Shown here: piece after piece, positions 20,056-31,156 of the stretch | How positions within the stretch are numbered: the stretch's first letter is position 1 | Layout: each line of letters opens with the position of its first letter | NCBI GenBank assembly: GCA_037127255.1 | Contig: JBANSL010000012.1 | Coordinates: 23,136,615 to 23,200,614 of the forward strand | Reading direction: 5' to 3' | DNA from: Persicaria tinctoria | Taxonomy: Eukaryota > Streptophyta > Magnoliopsida > Caryophyllales > Polygonaceae | DNA: 64,000 nucleotides | Notes under the pieces: generated by a model | Told to the model about the DNA's origin: nothing | Database searches by the model: none | Seen by the model: only the letters and a program-made list of their open reading frames with translations | Program-made: the position numbers and the translations under genes

Positions 20056-21004
20056 TAGGACTGGGCTTCCGGTTTGGAACGGATGGGACCGGACCGGACA
20101 TTCCGGTCCCGGTCCGATCCAGTGGACCAGAATTTTTGGAAACATGGACCGCGGATCGGGCCGGGACCGAGAAATATGGTCCCGGATTTTCTGGTCCGCG
20201 GACCGTAAAGACCGTTTGGACCAAATTCAAACACAAAGCCTACCCTAATCCAATAAAACCTAGATCTAAAAAAATATTACTAATTAAAAAATTTCCATCC
20301 CTAAATTTCTCTAATCTGGATCTGAAAACATCTCAAATCTTAGTCTTGAATCTTGAATGTTTATAATTTCTCCTTAACTGAAATTGATCTGAAAATAATA
20401 AAAATAAAACAGGGAAGCAGAAGAATAGAAGAGGGAAGAAGAACGCCTATGGCTGGGGGTAGTAGGTCGCCGCCTGTAGGAGTGGCCGGAGTGGGCTCGA
20501 CGGCGAGAGTGAGAGGTGGTGGTGGTGAAGCTCCAGAGGCGCCTGTGGTCGGAGCACCCGTTGTCTAAGGGTTCGAAGGAGCGAGAGGGGGTGCCAGCGA
20601 CGGAGTTGATGGGGAGAGCCGAGAAGACTAGACTCGGCCTGGTGGCGTGTGGATTCTGGCAAAGGAGGGTTGAGCGAGGGGCGAGTAGCCGGAGTAGGTG
20701 GTGGTGAACTGGGAGATTGAGACCTAGGGCCGGCGGCGAATGGGCAAAGTGATGAAATGAATGTTACACTTATGATATGAAATGCTCCATCCTCTTCTAT
20801 AGTTTTTTTTAATGATATGGGTTTTGGTCCAATTCTGGTCCGGACCGGAAATTCCGGTCTGATCCCGGGTTTGGACCCAAACCCGGAAATTAAAATATCT
20901 TGGACCGTGGACCAGACCGTAATATCCCGATCCGATCCAAAGAGCGTAAATTCCGGTTTAGTCCCGGCCCGATTACGGTCCGATCCAAATTTTGTCAAGC
21001 CCTA
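20056..21004. mobile_element. hAT-type non-autonomous element, second copy
   Basis: The segment begins TAGGACTGGGCTTCCGG and ends TCAAGCCCTA, with an imperfect 8-bp duplication GTTTCTAG / GTTTCCGG (20048-20055, 21005-21012; 6 of 8 match). Ends and GGACCGG-rich subterminal parts match the element at 11848-12844, but the interior (20450-20720, GC-rich) differs. No transposase frame. Confidence 0.8.
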
Positions 21005-21485
21005 GTTTCCGGTTTGATGTTGATGCGAGAGTCTTCGATTGACTAAGTTCTTCGGTTCTCAGATTCTAGAGTCGTTTCCTGTTCGTAAGTATCGATTCAG
21101 GATTAATCTTTGAGCGGAAAGAGTTTCCAATTTCATGCTACCTTGAGTTTTCTATCGATAAGGTTTTCTAGTTCGTGGATTTGATAGTAGTGTCCCAGTT
21201 CATTGATTCGAGAGTCTTCAAATGGAAAGGTTTCCAGTTCGCCTCTATGGTGGTTGTTCATTTGTAGAGCCCTGGCTTTTTGGCTATTAGAGGTAACCAA
21301 TTCTCTGTTCCCATCTCTTTTTGTCTTCATTTTGCCTCCTATGAGTTGTTTTTGGTACCTAATGTTTTGATAATCGATTTCCTAGTCTATTCTTTGTATT
21401 GGATAAGTTCAGTGTAGTTTGAGAAGATATTGTATTGATGATTTGTGACAAAAACATTCTACTGGTTTTTGTTCTAGATTCCTGT
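21005..21485. other. Unassigned, possibly 5' region of a broken gene
   Basis: T-rich, untranslated-looking sequence with no long ORF. Together with 31157-31715 and 36657-37210 it may be parts of one locus split by the copia insertions. Confidence 0.3.
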
Positions 21486-22499
21486 TGATAACTCACTCCC
21501 TTGATGAAAATCGGAATAGTTGTTCCAAAGGCTTTGACAGGATTTTTTGTGTCAAAGGCCTTGGAGCATTGACAGTTGATGAAATACAAAACCTATCTTA
21601 TTATTCGTATATTATTTTATCTTATTCCATACTTCCTTTATATTATATATATTCTTTGGACTAACCATTTCAGGAAGTATACAATCGTGATTACGTCCTT
21701 CCTTTTACTCGTTGAGAAGATCGGTTCAAAATTGGATCATGGCTTAGAAGTATCCTTAAATAGAAGATCCAAGATCATACCTGATTCTAAGGAGCCGTTG
21801 GAAGATCTGGCGTTGAAGATCCACACGCTCCTCACTATCTCTATACTACTATATAAAGGAAAGGAAGGAGAAGACAGAAGAAGAAGTGCTACACACAAGC
21901 TTCATTCACTAAAGCGATCTGTCTTCCAAGTGTCTCTCTGCAAAGCGCTCAAATAGTTTGTTGTTTATTTCAAAGCCTTTGAGAGTCACAGTGAGCTTAT
22001 AGGATATATTCATTTCAAGTGTTACTCGAGAGTTTATAACTCGGGAAGTTGCACTAGGCTATTGATTTTGCGAGAGTTAGAGGATTGTACTAGATAGCTG
22101 AGAGAGGTGGGGCTCTTCTAGATTGGTCTAGGACTCCAAGGGAACGTGAGTTGACTAGATTGCAATTGTATAGGAGAGAGGCTTCTCGGTAAGCTATTAG
22201 GATCCTAAGCTAAGCAATCAATAAAGCCTTTGAATCCTAGGGTTGTGGAAGAACCCTAGGCGGGGACGTAGGCCAGTTGTGCTGAACCTCGTAAACAATT
22301 ACTCGTGTCCTTTACTTTCTTGCTTTACCTTATTTCCGCACTTGGTTCGAATTGTTTAACTTTGTGATTCAGGTTTTCTCAAAGGATTTGGCACGAGCTT
22401 CAAAAGCCTTGAGAATATTTGCGAAAAACGGGCATACTCTATTCAACCCCCCTTCTAGAGTATTTCTATATTACATTGTTTCACATTTACGAACCTTCA
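21486..22499 (+). repeat. Left LTR of SIRE-type copia (1014 bp)
   Basis: Runs TGATAACTCACTCCC to CGAACCTTCA. A TATA box CTATATAAAGG lies at 21849-21859, so the transcript probably starts around 21885. A 126-codon frame at 21576-21956 is identical in both LTRs but is not a recognised protein. Confidence 0.92.
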
Positions 22500-22501
22500 A
22501 T

Positions 22502-22513
22502 TGGTATCAGAGC
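22502..22513 (+). promoter_or_regulatory. Primer binding site, initiator tRNA-Met
   Basis: TGGTATCAGAGC starts three bases after the LTR end, the standard copia priming site. Confidence 0.9.
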
Positions 22514-22557
22514 TTTACTCACTGTTTTTGATCTAACAATCTTGTGAGTTTTCGATC

Positions 22558-24129
22558 ATGTCTGGTGAAGCAAGCGGAGGATTTGCACAGGGAAGGTCCA
22601 CAAGCAGACCGCCACTCTTTGTAGGAAACAACTTTGTCCACTGGAGATCTTTGATGAAGATGTTCATCATAGACCAAGATCTAGAGCTTTGGAACATTAT
22701 AGAGAATGGTCCGAAGATTCCAGAGAAGGATGGACCGAATGACACCAAAATTGCAAAGGAGTCCGAATACAACCAAGCAGATCTTGAAACCATCTCCAAA
22801 AACTACAGGGCTATTAACCTACTTTATTGTGGTCTTAGCACTGATGAGTTTAATCGTATTTCCTCTTGTAGGTCAGCTAAAGAGATTTGGGACAAGTTGG
22901 TCGTCACCTATGAAGGAACGAGCCAAGTAAAAGACACCAAGATCAGCATCTTCCTTCGAAAGTATGAGCTCTTCAAGATGAAGTCCGATGAGTCGATCAA
23001 AGCCATGTTCACACGATTCACAGAAATCACCAACAACCTTGACTCTCTCGGCAAGAGCTTTACCAACGTTGAGAAAGTGAGGAAAATACTGAGGTGCCTT
23101 CCAAAGGAGAAATGGGGTCCAAAAGTAACAGCTATAGAGGAAGCCCAGGACCTCACCACTCTACCCCTTGATGACCTTCTTGGGAAGCTGATCACGCATG
23201 AGATGATTCTTAGTGAAGACGATGGAGAACTTCCAGCTAGCACCAAGAACTTCGCACTCAAGTCTAAGAAGGACGAGCCCAAGGATGGATCTGATTCCGA
23301 AGATGAGGATGACGATGAGGAAGATCCTTTTGCTCTTATCACAAGAGGCCTTGCTAGAATTCTCAAAATGAAGAAGCAATTCAACAACAAGGATGGATCA
23401 GAGTCTTCAAAATTTCGAGGTAAGCCTCAATACAACAAGTATGAAAAGAAGACTAAACCGTTGTCTTGTTTTGAATGTGGTGAAACAGATCATCTTGTGA
23501 AGGACTGCCCTCAAAAGACTAAGAGCCAGCCCAAGAAAGGTGACAAATGGAAGAAGAAAGCCATGGTGGCTACTTGGAGTGATTCCGACTCTGACTCAGA
23601 CGATGAGAAGGCCAACATTTGTCTTATGGCCTCAGAAAATGAATCCCACGATGACAAGCTTGAAGCTACTGTAAAAGAACTTATGGAAAGTCCAAAAGAG
23701 GTATTATCGGAATTCCTTTCCAATATGATTGCCAATGAAGAGAAGCTTATTGCCCACACTAACATTCTTATTAAGAGAACTATGGACCAGGAAAGAACTA
23801 TTGAGGATCTGTCTATGAGGGTCAAAGGTCTTGAATCTTCTTATTCGGGTCTTGACATTAAAGTCAAGACGCTTGACTCAGAGAAATCTGAACTCAAGCA
23901 AGATCTCTCTTCTCTAAGAAATGAGCATCATGACTTAGAGAAAGAGAAGATCTCCCTGAATAATAAGATCCTAGACCAACAGACAGCCCTCATAAGTTTT
24001 ACCAAATCCAAAGGCACTCTCGATAAGATGTTGGGTGAGCAACAAAGCTCTCTAAACAAGAGTGGTATTGGTTACAACCCAAAGTTTTTAAAGAAACAAC
24101 ACATTACCACTTTTGTTAAGGCTAAATGA
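22558..24129 (+). CDS. Gag of SIRE-type copia
   Basis: The 523-residue capsid/nucleocapsid precursor starts at ATG 22558, 45 bases after the binding site. Residues about 20-225 form the UBN2-type copia gag domain (FVGNNFVHWRSLMKMFI, RFTEITNNLDSLGK, VRKILRCLPKEKW). An acidic stretch follows (DSEDEDDDEEDP), then a CCHC zinc knuckle CFECGETDHLVKDC (about 304-317), a second acidic patch, and a coiled coil (about 400-495). The frame stops at TGA 24127. In the same frame after this stop lies a second zinc knuckle (CHHCDRKGHVKETC, 24148-24189), continuing to a TGA at 24352. The first stop is therefore either a recent mutation or a read-through point. Confidence 0.92.
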   Translation: MSGEASGGFAQGRSTSRPPLFVGNNFVHWRSLMKMFIIDQDLELWNIIENGPKIPEKDGPNDTKIAKESEYNQADLETISKNYRAINLLYCGLSTDEFNRISSCRSAKEIWDKLVVTYEGTSQVKDTKISIFLRKYELFKMKSDESIKAMFTRFTEITNNLDSLGKSFTNVEKVRKILRCLPKEKWGPKVTAIEEAQDLTTLPLDDLLGKLITHEMILSEDDGELPASTKNFALKSKKDEPKDGSDSEDEDDDEEDPFALITRGLARILKMKKQFNNKDGSESSKFRGKPQYNKYEKKTKPLSCFECGETDHLVKDCPQKTKSQPKKGDKWKKKAMVATWSDSDSDSDDEKANICLMASENESHDDKLEATVKELMESPKEVLSEFLSNMIANEEKLIAHTNILIKRTMDQERTIEDLSMRVKGLESSYSGLDIKVKTLDSEKSELKQDLSSLRNEHHDLEKEKISLNNKILDQQTALISFTKSKGTLDKMLGEQQSSLNKSGIGYNPKFLKKQHITTFVKAK

Positions 24130-24350
24130 AGCAGAACCTCTCCTATATGTCACCATTGTGATAGAAAGGGACATGTAAAAGAGACCTGCCCTTATAGAAG
24201 AAAGGATCCTTATATTATTCGCAATACATTTCCTGTTCATTTGAGAAAAGAACGGATAACACAAGTTTGGGTCCCAAAAGGCACTATTTTACCAAACATG
24301 GTTTACCCCAACAATGGATCCAAATTTGCTTATTGGTCTAGCCACAAAGG

Positions 24351-27300
24351 TTGATGTCTGTTTTGCAGGAGATCACCAAGGTGAAAGAACACAAATGGAT
24401 TATTGATAGTGGTTGCTCGAGGCATATGAGTGGGAAGATTTCACTCTTTCATGATCTAAAGGAGCAATCCACGGGAACAATCACTCTTGGTGACAAAGGG
24501 AAGTGCGACATTGTTGGTATTGGTAGTGTTGGAAGTGATTCCAGCCATAGTATTAAAAATGTCTATCTTGTCAATGGTTTAAAGTATAATTTGCTTAGCG
24601 TTTCTCAATTATGTGATAGTGGTAACAGTGTCAGATTTAACAAGAGAAGATGTATAGTGTGCAGAGATGATACAGGTGAAGTTATTCTAACTGCATATCG
24701 CTACAACAACATATACGCTGTCAATGCTGATCAAGTGGCACAAGGAAGCTTAACCTGTTTAAAGGCCTTGACGGACGATCCAAAGCTTTGGCACAGGAGA
24801 CTCGGTCATGTGAGTCCACATACGCTACAGAAGCTTGTGTCCAAAGGGCTTGTAAGAGGGCTACCTGAAATGGATTTCAAAGGTCTTGACATGTGCAAAG
24901 CCTGCACAAGAGGTAAACAAACACGTAGCTCCTTCAAACCCAAAAAGGTTGTAAGTTCTTCTAGACCTCTTGAACTTTTACATATGGATTTATGTGGTCC
25001 TATGCGAGTCAAATCTCCCAATGGTAAAAAGTACATGCTAGTTATTGTCGATGATTTTTCAAGATATACTTGGGTTGCCTTTTTGAAAGAAAAATCAGAG
25101 GCCTTATTTGAGTTTTCAAAACTTTGTAAGGAGTTGCAAACTTTAAGAAATGAGCCCATAGTGTCTATTCGGAGTGATCATGGTAGGGAGTTTGATCAAC
25201 TTCAATTTGATTTGTTTTGTGCTAAATATGGCATCTCCCATAACTTTTCTGCTCCTAGGACACCTCAACAAAACGGGGTTGTGGAACGCAAGAACCGCAC
25301 CTTAGAGGATATGGCCAGGACTATGCTTTTAGAAAATGCATTACCTAAAACCTATTGGGCTGAAGCTGTTAACACAGCTAACTACATTTTAAATCGTTGT
25401 CTTATACGTTCCATCTTAAAGAAAACTCCTTATGAACTTTTCAAAGGCCGCAAAACACTTATATCTTATTTTAAACCCTTTGGCTGTACTTGTTTTGTTC
25501 ATAACAATGGAAAAGATAACCTTGGGAAATTTGATGCGCGTAGTGATGAAGGTATATTTCTTGGCTATTCCACGAGTAGCAAAGCCTATAGAATCTTCAA
25601 TAAAAGGACCCAGGTAGTTGAAGAAAGTATACATGTTATTTTTTATGAATGCAATGATGGTGCTTTGAGTGAAAGTGTTGCAGATATAGATCTTAATATC
25701 CATGAAGAGAACGAGGAAGGTGATGCTACTGCCACCAAGAACACAGAGAAGAAGAACATGCAGGAACCGATTCTCAACACTGAAGAATTGGCCCAAGGTG
25801 TTGAAGATGCGTCCAAAGCCCTTGGTGTTCAATCCAACAGTGTTGAGACGTCAGAAACTGCTGTAACTGAACCTAACGGAACCACAGAGTCAGACGTACC
25901 ACAAATTGATCCTGATGGTGTGACGAATCAAGGAGCTGAGACTACCAAAAGGAAATTCAAATACTCCTCATCACACTCATTAAAGGATATCATTTCTGAC
26001 CCTACTTCTAGTGTTCAAACTCGTTCTAAACTTAAAGATCTGTGTGCTTTTAATGCGTTTGTTTCTCTTATTGAGCCAAAGAAGGTAGATGAAGCACTTA
26101 AGGAGCCAGACTGGATTATAGCTATGCAAAGTGAACTTAATGAATTCGAGAGGAACAAAGTCTGGACTTTGAAGCCTAGACCAAAGCATCAATCAGTCAT
26201 TGGAACTCGATGGGTGTTTCGAAACAAGCTAGATGAGAATGGCAAGATTGTGAGGAACAAGGCACGGCTTGTTGCTCAAGGCTACAATCAAGAGGAAGGT
26301 ATTGACTACGAGGAGACCTTTGCTCCCGTAGCCAGGCTTGAAGCCATTCGCATTTTATTAGCATTTGCATCTTTTATGAGCATAAAGTTATATCAAATGG
26401 ATGTCAAGTGTGCTTTTCTCAATGGTTTCTTAGAGGAAGAAGTTTATGTGGCTCAACCCCCAGGTTTTGAAAGTTTAGATTTTCCCAATCATGTTTATAA
26501 ACTTGACAAAGCGTTTTATGGTTTGAAACAAGCCCCAAGAGCTTGGTACGAGCGCTTGTCAAAATACCTTTTAGAAAATGATTTTAAAAGGGGGTTGATC
26601 GACAAGACTCTTTTTATCAAGACCAAAGGAAAGGACATTTTGGTTATTCAAATTTATGTTGATGATATATTATTTGGTGCTACTAACACATCTTTGTGCA
26701 AGGGATTTTCTGATATCATGTGCAGTGAATTTGAGATGAGCTTAATGGGTGAACTAAACTTCTTTTTGGGGTTACAAGTTCATCAATCCAAGAAAGGAAT
26801 CTTCGTCAACCAAAGCAAGTACACTAAGGATCTCTTGAAGAAGTTCAAGATGGATCAATCCAAAACAGTCAAGACTCCCATGAGCTCAACATTGTCTCTA
26901 GATCAAGACAAGACTGGAACAAGTGTCAATCAAAAGGAGTATCGAGGAATGATTGGATCTTTACTATATCTCACGGCTAGTAGACCTGACATTATGTTTA
27001 GTGTTTGCATGTGTGCTAGGTTTCAAGCTGATCCCAAAGAATCTCACCTCGTGGCTGTGAAGAGGATCTTTCGATATCTCAATGGCACTAAGGAACTTGG
27101 ACTATGGTACCCAAAGCAAAAGGATTTCACTCTAATTGGATATTCTGATGCAGATTTTGCAGGCTACAAGGTGGATAGAAAGAGCACATCAGGATGTTGC
27201 CAATTCTTAGGAGCATCTTTGATCAGTTGGCACTCAAAGAAGCAAAACTCAGTTGCTCTATCCACTGCAGAAGCCGAATACATTGCAGCTGGAGCTTGTT

Positions 27301-27608
27301 GCTCCCAAATCCTTTGGATAGCTCAACAAATGCGAGATCTTGGCATCAACCTAAAGGGTATTCCAATTAAGTGTGACAATACAAGTGCCATCTCCATCAC
27401 TAAGAATCCTGTTCAGCATTCAAGGACCAAACATATTGATGTAAGGCATCATTTCATTAGAGACCATGTCGAAAAAGGTGATGTGTCCATATCCTTTATT
27501 TCAACTGATTATCAATGGGCTGACTTTTTTACTAAGCCTTTGGCAGAGGACAGGTTCACCTTCATAAGACGAGAGATTGGGATGCTTAACAAGGATGCAC
27601 TTTCGTAG
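24351..27608 (+). CDS. Pol of SIRE-type copia (PR-INT-RT-RNase H)
   Basis: This 1085-codon frame is intact. In order: protease with [13 protein letters not shown] (about residues 16-28); GAG-pre-integrase [14 protein letters not shown] (about 145); integrase core with [17 protein letters not shown] and [15 protein letters not shown]_2 reverse transcriptase with [53 protein letters not shown] and the catalytic [10 protein letters not shown]; and RNase H with [31 protein letters not shown] and [15 protein letters not shown]. It lies in the -1 frame relative to gag and opens at 24342, overlapping the gag-frame extension by about 12 bases. The annotated start is TTG and real expression probably needs a frameshift. 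A GGGGGAG purine tract follows the stop. Confidence 0.93.
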   Translation: MMSVLQEITKVKEHKWIIDSGCSRHMSGKISLFHDLKEQSTGTITLGDKGKCDIVGIGSVGSDSSHSIKNVYLVNGLKYNLLSVSQLCDSGNSVRFNKRRCIVCRDDTGEVILTAYRYNNIYAVNADQVAQGSLTCLKALTDDPKLWHRRLGHVSPHTLQKLVSKGLVRGLPEMDFKGLDMCKACTRGKQTRSSFKPKKVVSSSRPLELLHMDLCGPMRVKSPNGKKYMLVIVDDFSRYTWVAFLKEKSEALFEFSKLCKELQTLRNEPIVSIRSDHGREFDQLQFDLFCAKYGISHNFSAPRTPQQNGVVERKNRTLEDMARTMLLENALPKTYWAEAVNTANYILNRCLIRSILKKTPYELFKGRKTLISYFKPFGCTCFVHNNGKDNLGKFDARSDEGIFLGYSTSSKAYRIFNKRTQVVEESIHVIFYECNDGALSESVADIDLNIHEENEEGDATATKNTEKKNMQEPILNTEELAQGVEDASKALGVQSNSVETSETAVTEPNGTTESDVPQIDPDGVTNQGAETTKRKFKYSSSHSLKDIISDPTSSVQTRSKLKDLCAFNAFVSLIEPKKVDEALKEPDWIIAMQSELNEFERNKVWTLKPRPKHQSVIGTRWVFRNKLDENGKIVRNKARLVAQGYNQEEGIDYEETFAPVARLEAIRILLAFASFMSIKLYQMDVKCAFLNGFLEEEVYVAQPPGFESLDFPNHVYKLDKAFYGLKQAPRAWYERLSKYLLENDFKRGLIDKTLFIKTKGKDILVIQIYVDDILFGATNTSLCKGFSDIMCSEFEMSLMGELNFFLGLQVHQSKKGIFVNQSKYTKDLLKKFKMDQSKTVKTPMSSTLSLDQDKTGTSVNQKEYRGMIGSLLYLTASRPDIMFSVCMCARFQADPKESHLVAVKRIFRYLNGTKELGLWYPKQKDFTLIGYSDADFAGYKVDRKSTSGCCQFLGASLISWHSKKQNSVALSTAEAEYIAAGACCSQILWIAQQMRDLGINLKGIPIKCDNTSAISITKNPVQHSRTKHIDVRHHFIRDHVEKGDVSISFISTDYQWADFFTKPLAEDRFTFIRREIGMLNKDALS

Positions 27609-28078
27609 GGGGAGCTTTCCCTTTACGAAAGATAGACTCCACTCAGCGTCAAGACCTTTGAGAGTTATGTCAAGGTCTGCTAACTGAACAGTGGAGTACA
27701 TATATCGGATCATATATTTTTGGTTAATATCTTTTTAGATATTTAATCAATTATATTCATTTTAATCGGATTTTAAATATTGCCTATTCTTTTTGTTTTC
27801 CTTAACCGTTAAGATATTTTATCTTTGGAAAATATTTCTGTTTACCTTGTCCGATTTTAATGGTTATTTGAATTTGAATTTGAATTTGGAAACATTTCAA
27901 ATCTTAGCAAGTAATGATTTCCTTCCTTGGAACCCTAAACCCATCCCATCAATCCGTCACCCTCTCTCTCTACTTAAACCCATTCTGTACCCGATTATTA
28001 ACCCACACTCAGATTTTTCCCAAACCTTTCCACTCCTTCATCTTCAACCTCTCAAAGAAAACTTAACCGATTACCTCC

Positions 28079-29791
28079 ATGGCACCCAAAACCAAGAAGG
28101 CCGTCACTCCCAAAAGACTTGGCGCCACCCCCAAGGGACGCCAGGCCACTGCTACTTCTCCCACACCCGAACCTGCTACTCAAGCCATCATCCCAGCCGC
28201 TGTCCAGAGCACCATTAAGGCGAGTACGGCCACAGCTCCCAAAAGCTCTCAGAAGCGCGCTGCTAAGAAACCCCTGAGTGCTAAACAAAAGGGGAAGAGA
28301 AAGATCCTGACTGAGGAAGAGGACGAGGAGGAAGAGGAAGACGACCTTGATGCCGCCCTGGAAAGAGACGCTGCCAGGGAAGCCGAGGAGGAGGCCCTAA
28401 GGAAGAAAAAGGCCGATGAAGAGGCCGAGACTGCTAAGAAGCTCGCTGAGGAAGAGGCTGAGCGAATTCGGAAGGAAGCCGGAGCCGAGGTGGTTCAGTC
28501 CGATGAGGATCCTGAAGAAAAAGAGGAAGAGGAAGAGCATGAGGAATCCGGAGAGGACGAGGAACCTGAAGGTGACGAAGCGGGGTCCGGTGAGGACTCG
28601 GGGTCTGAGGAAGAGGAGGAAGAAACTCCCTCTCCTTCTCCTCCTCCTCCCCCGTCTCCAAAGAAGCGGAAAGCCCCTACTCCAGTCAAGCCTCCATCCC
28701 CTAAGCGTACCAGGAAGGGCCCTGTCAAGAGCCTTGTAGCGCCCGTCAAGAAAGCTGCTCCAACTGCTGCTCGCAGAAAGAACGCAGACCCCCCGGCCTA
28801 TATCCAGGTAAATCAATCCTTGCCCGCCTCATGGTTTTTAGATGCTGAGACTGCTGGCAAGTGGGTAGACGAGTTTCGTACTCGTAAGCTCAGCTGTTCA
28901 GATTTTTTAGATTTCAATTTCTTTGAAGTTTTGAAGATGCCCTGCATTGAGCTCCTCAAAAACTCCCCAGCCTGGACTCTTCTTAACCGAGAAACCGTCT
29001 ATTACCCTGAGCTTACCCGACTCTTCTACATAAACCTCAAAGCCAAAAACGAAACTGATGGTTGGTCTTTGGAGACCATTGTCAAAGGGGTTAGAATCTC
29101 TCTCAACCCCAATGACTTTGCAGATCTCCTAGGCTTACCTACCCCTGTTCCACCAGCTGAAATCCACCCCTCAAAAGAGAACTGCGTCATCCTATCCCGA
29201 GCCAAATATCTCCTACCCGAAGCGGCCAACAGCACCTCAAAGCAACTCACCCACTCATCCCTAACCCTTGAGGCCAAAATCATTTTTAACATTATTGTTA
29301 GATGCCTCTTACCCCGTCTCAACTCTGGCTCACTCTTAACCGACAATGCCATGGTCCTGCTCTACCGCATTCTTAATGGCCTTGATCTTGATCTGGCCAA
29401 CACTATCCTTGGAACCATGGCCCATGCCAGAAAAGCTCGAAAAGGCTCTCCCCTCCCCTTTGCTACCCTTTTGACCCCAATCTTCAAAGCTTTTGGAATT
29501 GATCTCAAAAATGAAGAACAGCTGCGTCATACGGGTATGTTCGACTCTAAAGGCCTTGAAAAGATTGGCATCACTCGGTCTCCCAAAGGGAACTTGAGTC
29601 TTGCCACTCCTTCAAAAGCCTTTCCCACTGCTCCAGCATTCGATGAACGCATGGACAACCTAGAGTTGGGCTTGGAGGAAGTTCGCCTGGATATTAAGGA
29701 GCTGCAGACGGAGGTGATGACAAAGATGAGCGGGATTTCAACGTTGCTGGAAGGACTATGGACGAGGCTCACTGATGATGCTCTGGATTGA
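28079..29791 (+). CDS. Third ORF of SIRE-type copia, plant transposon-protein-like domain
   Basis: A 570-residue ORF starts at ATG 28079, 470 bp after pol, in the sense direction where SIRE elements may carry an env-like gene. Residues 1-235 are low complexity: Lys/Ala/Pro-rich, then strongly acidic Glu-rich (about 80-180), then Pro/Lys-rich (PSPPPPPSPKKRKAPTP), which includes a nuclear-localisation-like KKRK. Residues about 240-490 are a folded alpha-helical domain: FLDFNFFEVLKMPCIELL, YYPELTRLFYINLKA, IVKGVRISLNPNDFADLLGLP, and LTLEAKIIFNIIVRCLLPR. I recall this pattern from the 'putative plant transposon protein' family. The C-terminus (about 515-565) is a coiled coil. No signal peptide or membrane segment is visible, so an envelope role is unlikely. 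The frame is fully open, which argues for recent selection or youth. Confidence 0.8.
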   Translation: MAPKTKKAVTPKRLGATPKGRQATATSPTPEPATQAIIPAAVQSTIKASTATAPKSSQKRAAKKPLSAKQKGKRKILTEEEDEEEEEDDLDAALERDAAREAEEEALRKKKADEEAETAKKLAEEEAERIRKEAGAEVVQSDEDPEEKEEEEEHEESGEDEEPEGDEAGSGEDSGSEEEEEETPSPSPPPPPSPKKRKAPTPVKPPSPKRTRKGPVKSLVAPVKKAAPTAARRKNADPPAYIQVNQSLPASWFLDAETAGKWVDEFRTRKLSCSDFLDFNFFEVLKMPCIELLKNSPAWTLLNRETVYYPELTRLFYINLKAKNETDGWSLETIVKGVRISLNPNDFADLLGLPTPVPPAEIHPSKENCVILSRAKYLLPEAANSTSKQLTHSSLTLEAKIIFNIIVRCLLPRLNSGSLLTDNAMVLLYRILNGLDLDLANTILGTMAHARKARKGSPLPFATLLTPIFKAFGIDLKNEEQLRHTGMFDSKGLEKIGITRSPKGNLSLATPSKAFPTAPAFDERMDNLELGLEEVRLDIKELQTEVMTKMSGISTLLEGLWTRLTDDALD

Positions 29792-30142
29792 CCAAACCTA
29801 AACCTTAACCCACCCTATCCCACCCCTGAAACTTGTTACTTTGCTGGTTTTTGGAAACGTTTTCAAAACTTTTGGTAACTTTTGGTGACCGTTTTAACTC
29901 CGCCCTTTGTTGAAAGACAAAAAGGGGGAGATGATCGTTAGACCTTGAAAACCTCTGATTAAAGGTCTTGGAAGACCCTGCTCTTTGAGTTCTGGTTTTC
30001 GGTTGGATGTTTTCTTACTTTAAATATTTTGATCCAACATTTGTCTAACCCTTGCAGGTACTTAGTCTGATTTTGCTTATGATATATTTGTTTGACTAAG
30101 CTGCAGGGATGCACAGGTTTTGTCTTTCATCAAGGGGGAGAT
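29792..30142 (+). promoter_or_regulatory. 3' untranslated spacer with repeated polypurine tracts
   Basis: Two purine tracts are present: AAAAAGGGGGAGATGA (29919-29934) and CAAGGGGGAGAT (30131-30142). The second abuts the right LTR. A related GGGGGAGC follows the pol stop at 27609. Multiple such tracts are known in SIRE-type elements. Confidence 0.65.
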
Positions 30143-31156
30143 TGATAACTCACTCCCTTGATGAAAATCGGAATAGTTGTTCCAAAGGCTTTGACAGGAT
30201 TTTTTGTGTCAAAGGCCTTGGAGCATTGACAGTTGATGAAATACAAAACCTATCTTATTATTCGTATATTATTTTATCTTATTCCATACTTCCTTTATAT
30301 TATATATATTCTTTGGACTAACCATTTCAGGAAGTATACAATCGTGATTACGTCCTTCCTTTTACTCGTTGAGAAGATCGGTTCAAAATTAGATCATGGC
30401 TTAGAAGTATCCTTAAATAGAAGATCCAAGATCATACCTGATTCTAAGGAGCCGTTGGAAGATCTGGCGTTGAAGATCCACACGCTCCTCACTATCTCTA
30501 TACTACTATATAAAGGAAAGGAAGGAGAAGACAGAAGAAGAAGTGCTACACACAAGCTTCATTCACTAAAGCGATCTGTCTTCCAAGTGTCTCTCTGCAA
30601 AGCGCTCAAATAGTTTGTTGTTTATTTCAAAGCCTTTGAGAGTCACAGTGAGCTTATAGGATATATTCATTTCAAGTGTTACTCGAGAGTTTATAACTCG
30701 GGAAGTTGCACTAGGCTATTGATTTTGCGAGAGTTAGAGGATTGTACTAGATAGCTGAGAGAGGTGGGGCTCTTCTAGATTGGTCTAGGACTCCAAGGGA
30801 ACGTGAGTTGACTAGATTGCAATTGTATAGGAGAGAGGCTTCTCGGTGAGCTATTAGGATCCTAAGCTAAGCAATCAATAAAGCCTTTGAATCCTAGGGT
30901 TGTGGAAGAACCCTAGGCGGGGACGTAGGCCAGTTGTGCTGAACCTCGTAAACAATTACTCGTGTCCTTTACTTTCTTGCTTTACCTCATTTCCGCACTT
31001 GGTTCGAATTGTTTAACTTTGTGATTCAGGTTTTCTCAAAGGATTTGGCACGAGCTTCAAAAGCCTTGAGAATATTTGCGAAAAACGGGCATACTCTATT
31101 CAACCCCCCTTCTAGAGTATTTCTATATTACATTGTTTCACATTTACGAACCTTCA
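30143..31156 (+). repeat. Right LTR of SIRE-type copia (1014 bp)
   Basis: Identical to 21486-22499 except three transitions. TATA box at 30506-30516. Confidence 0.92.

Larger units (their letters stand above)
21486..31156 (+). mobile_element. SIRE/Maximus-type Ty1/copia retrotransposon, full length
   Basis: The 9671-bp element has two 1014-bp LTRs that differ at only three positions (21734, 22191 and 22331, with their partners), an initiator-tRNA-Met binding site, gag, pol, a third ORF downstream of pol, and a purine tract next to the right LTR. At 99.7% LTR identity it inserted very recently. The five bases at each end do not match (CCTGT left, CTGGT right), unexpected for such a young insertion. 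Long gag with coiled coil, large size and a post-pol ORF fit the SIRE lineage. Confidence 0.93.

Noticed and set aside
21576..21956. 126-codon ORF found identically at 30233-30613
   Set aside because: It lies in the two LTRs and spans the promoter; identity reflects LTR duplication, not a conserved protein.
28397..28816. Minus-strand ORFs opposite the third ORF of the SIRE element
   Set aside because: They are antisense shadows of the Glu/Lys/Pro-rich region.
28079..29791. Envelope protein as the identity of the third SIRE ORF
   Set aside because: No signal peptide, transmembrane segment or cysteine pattern; the domain resembles a plant transposon-associated protein.
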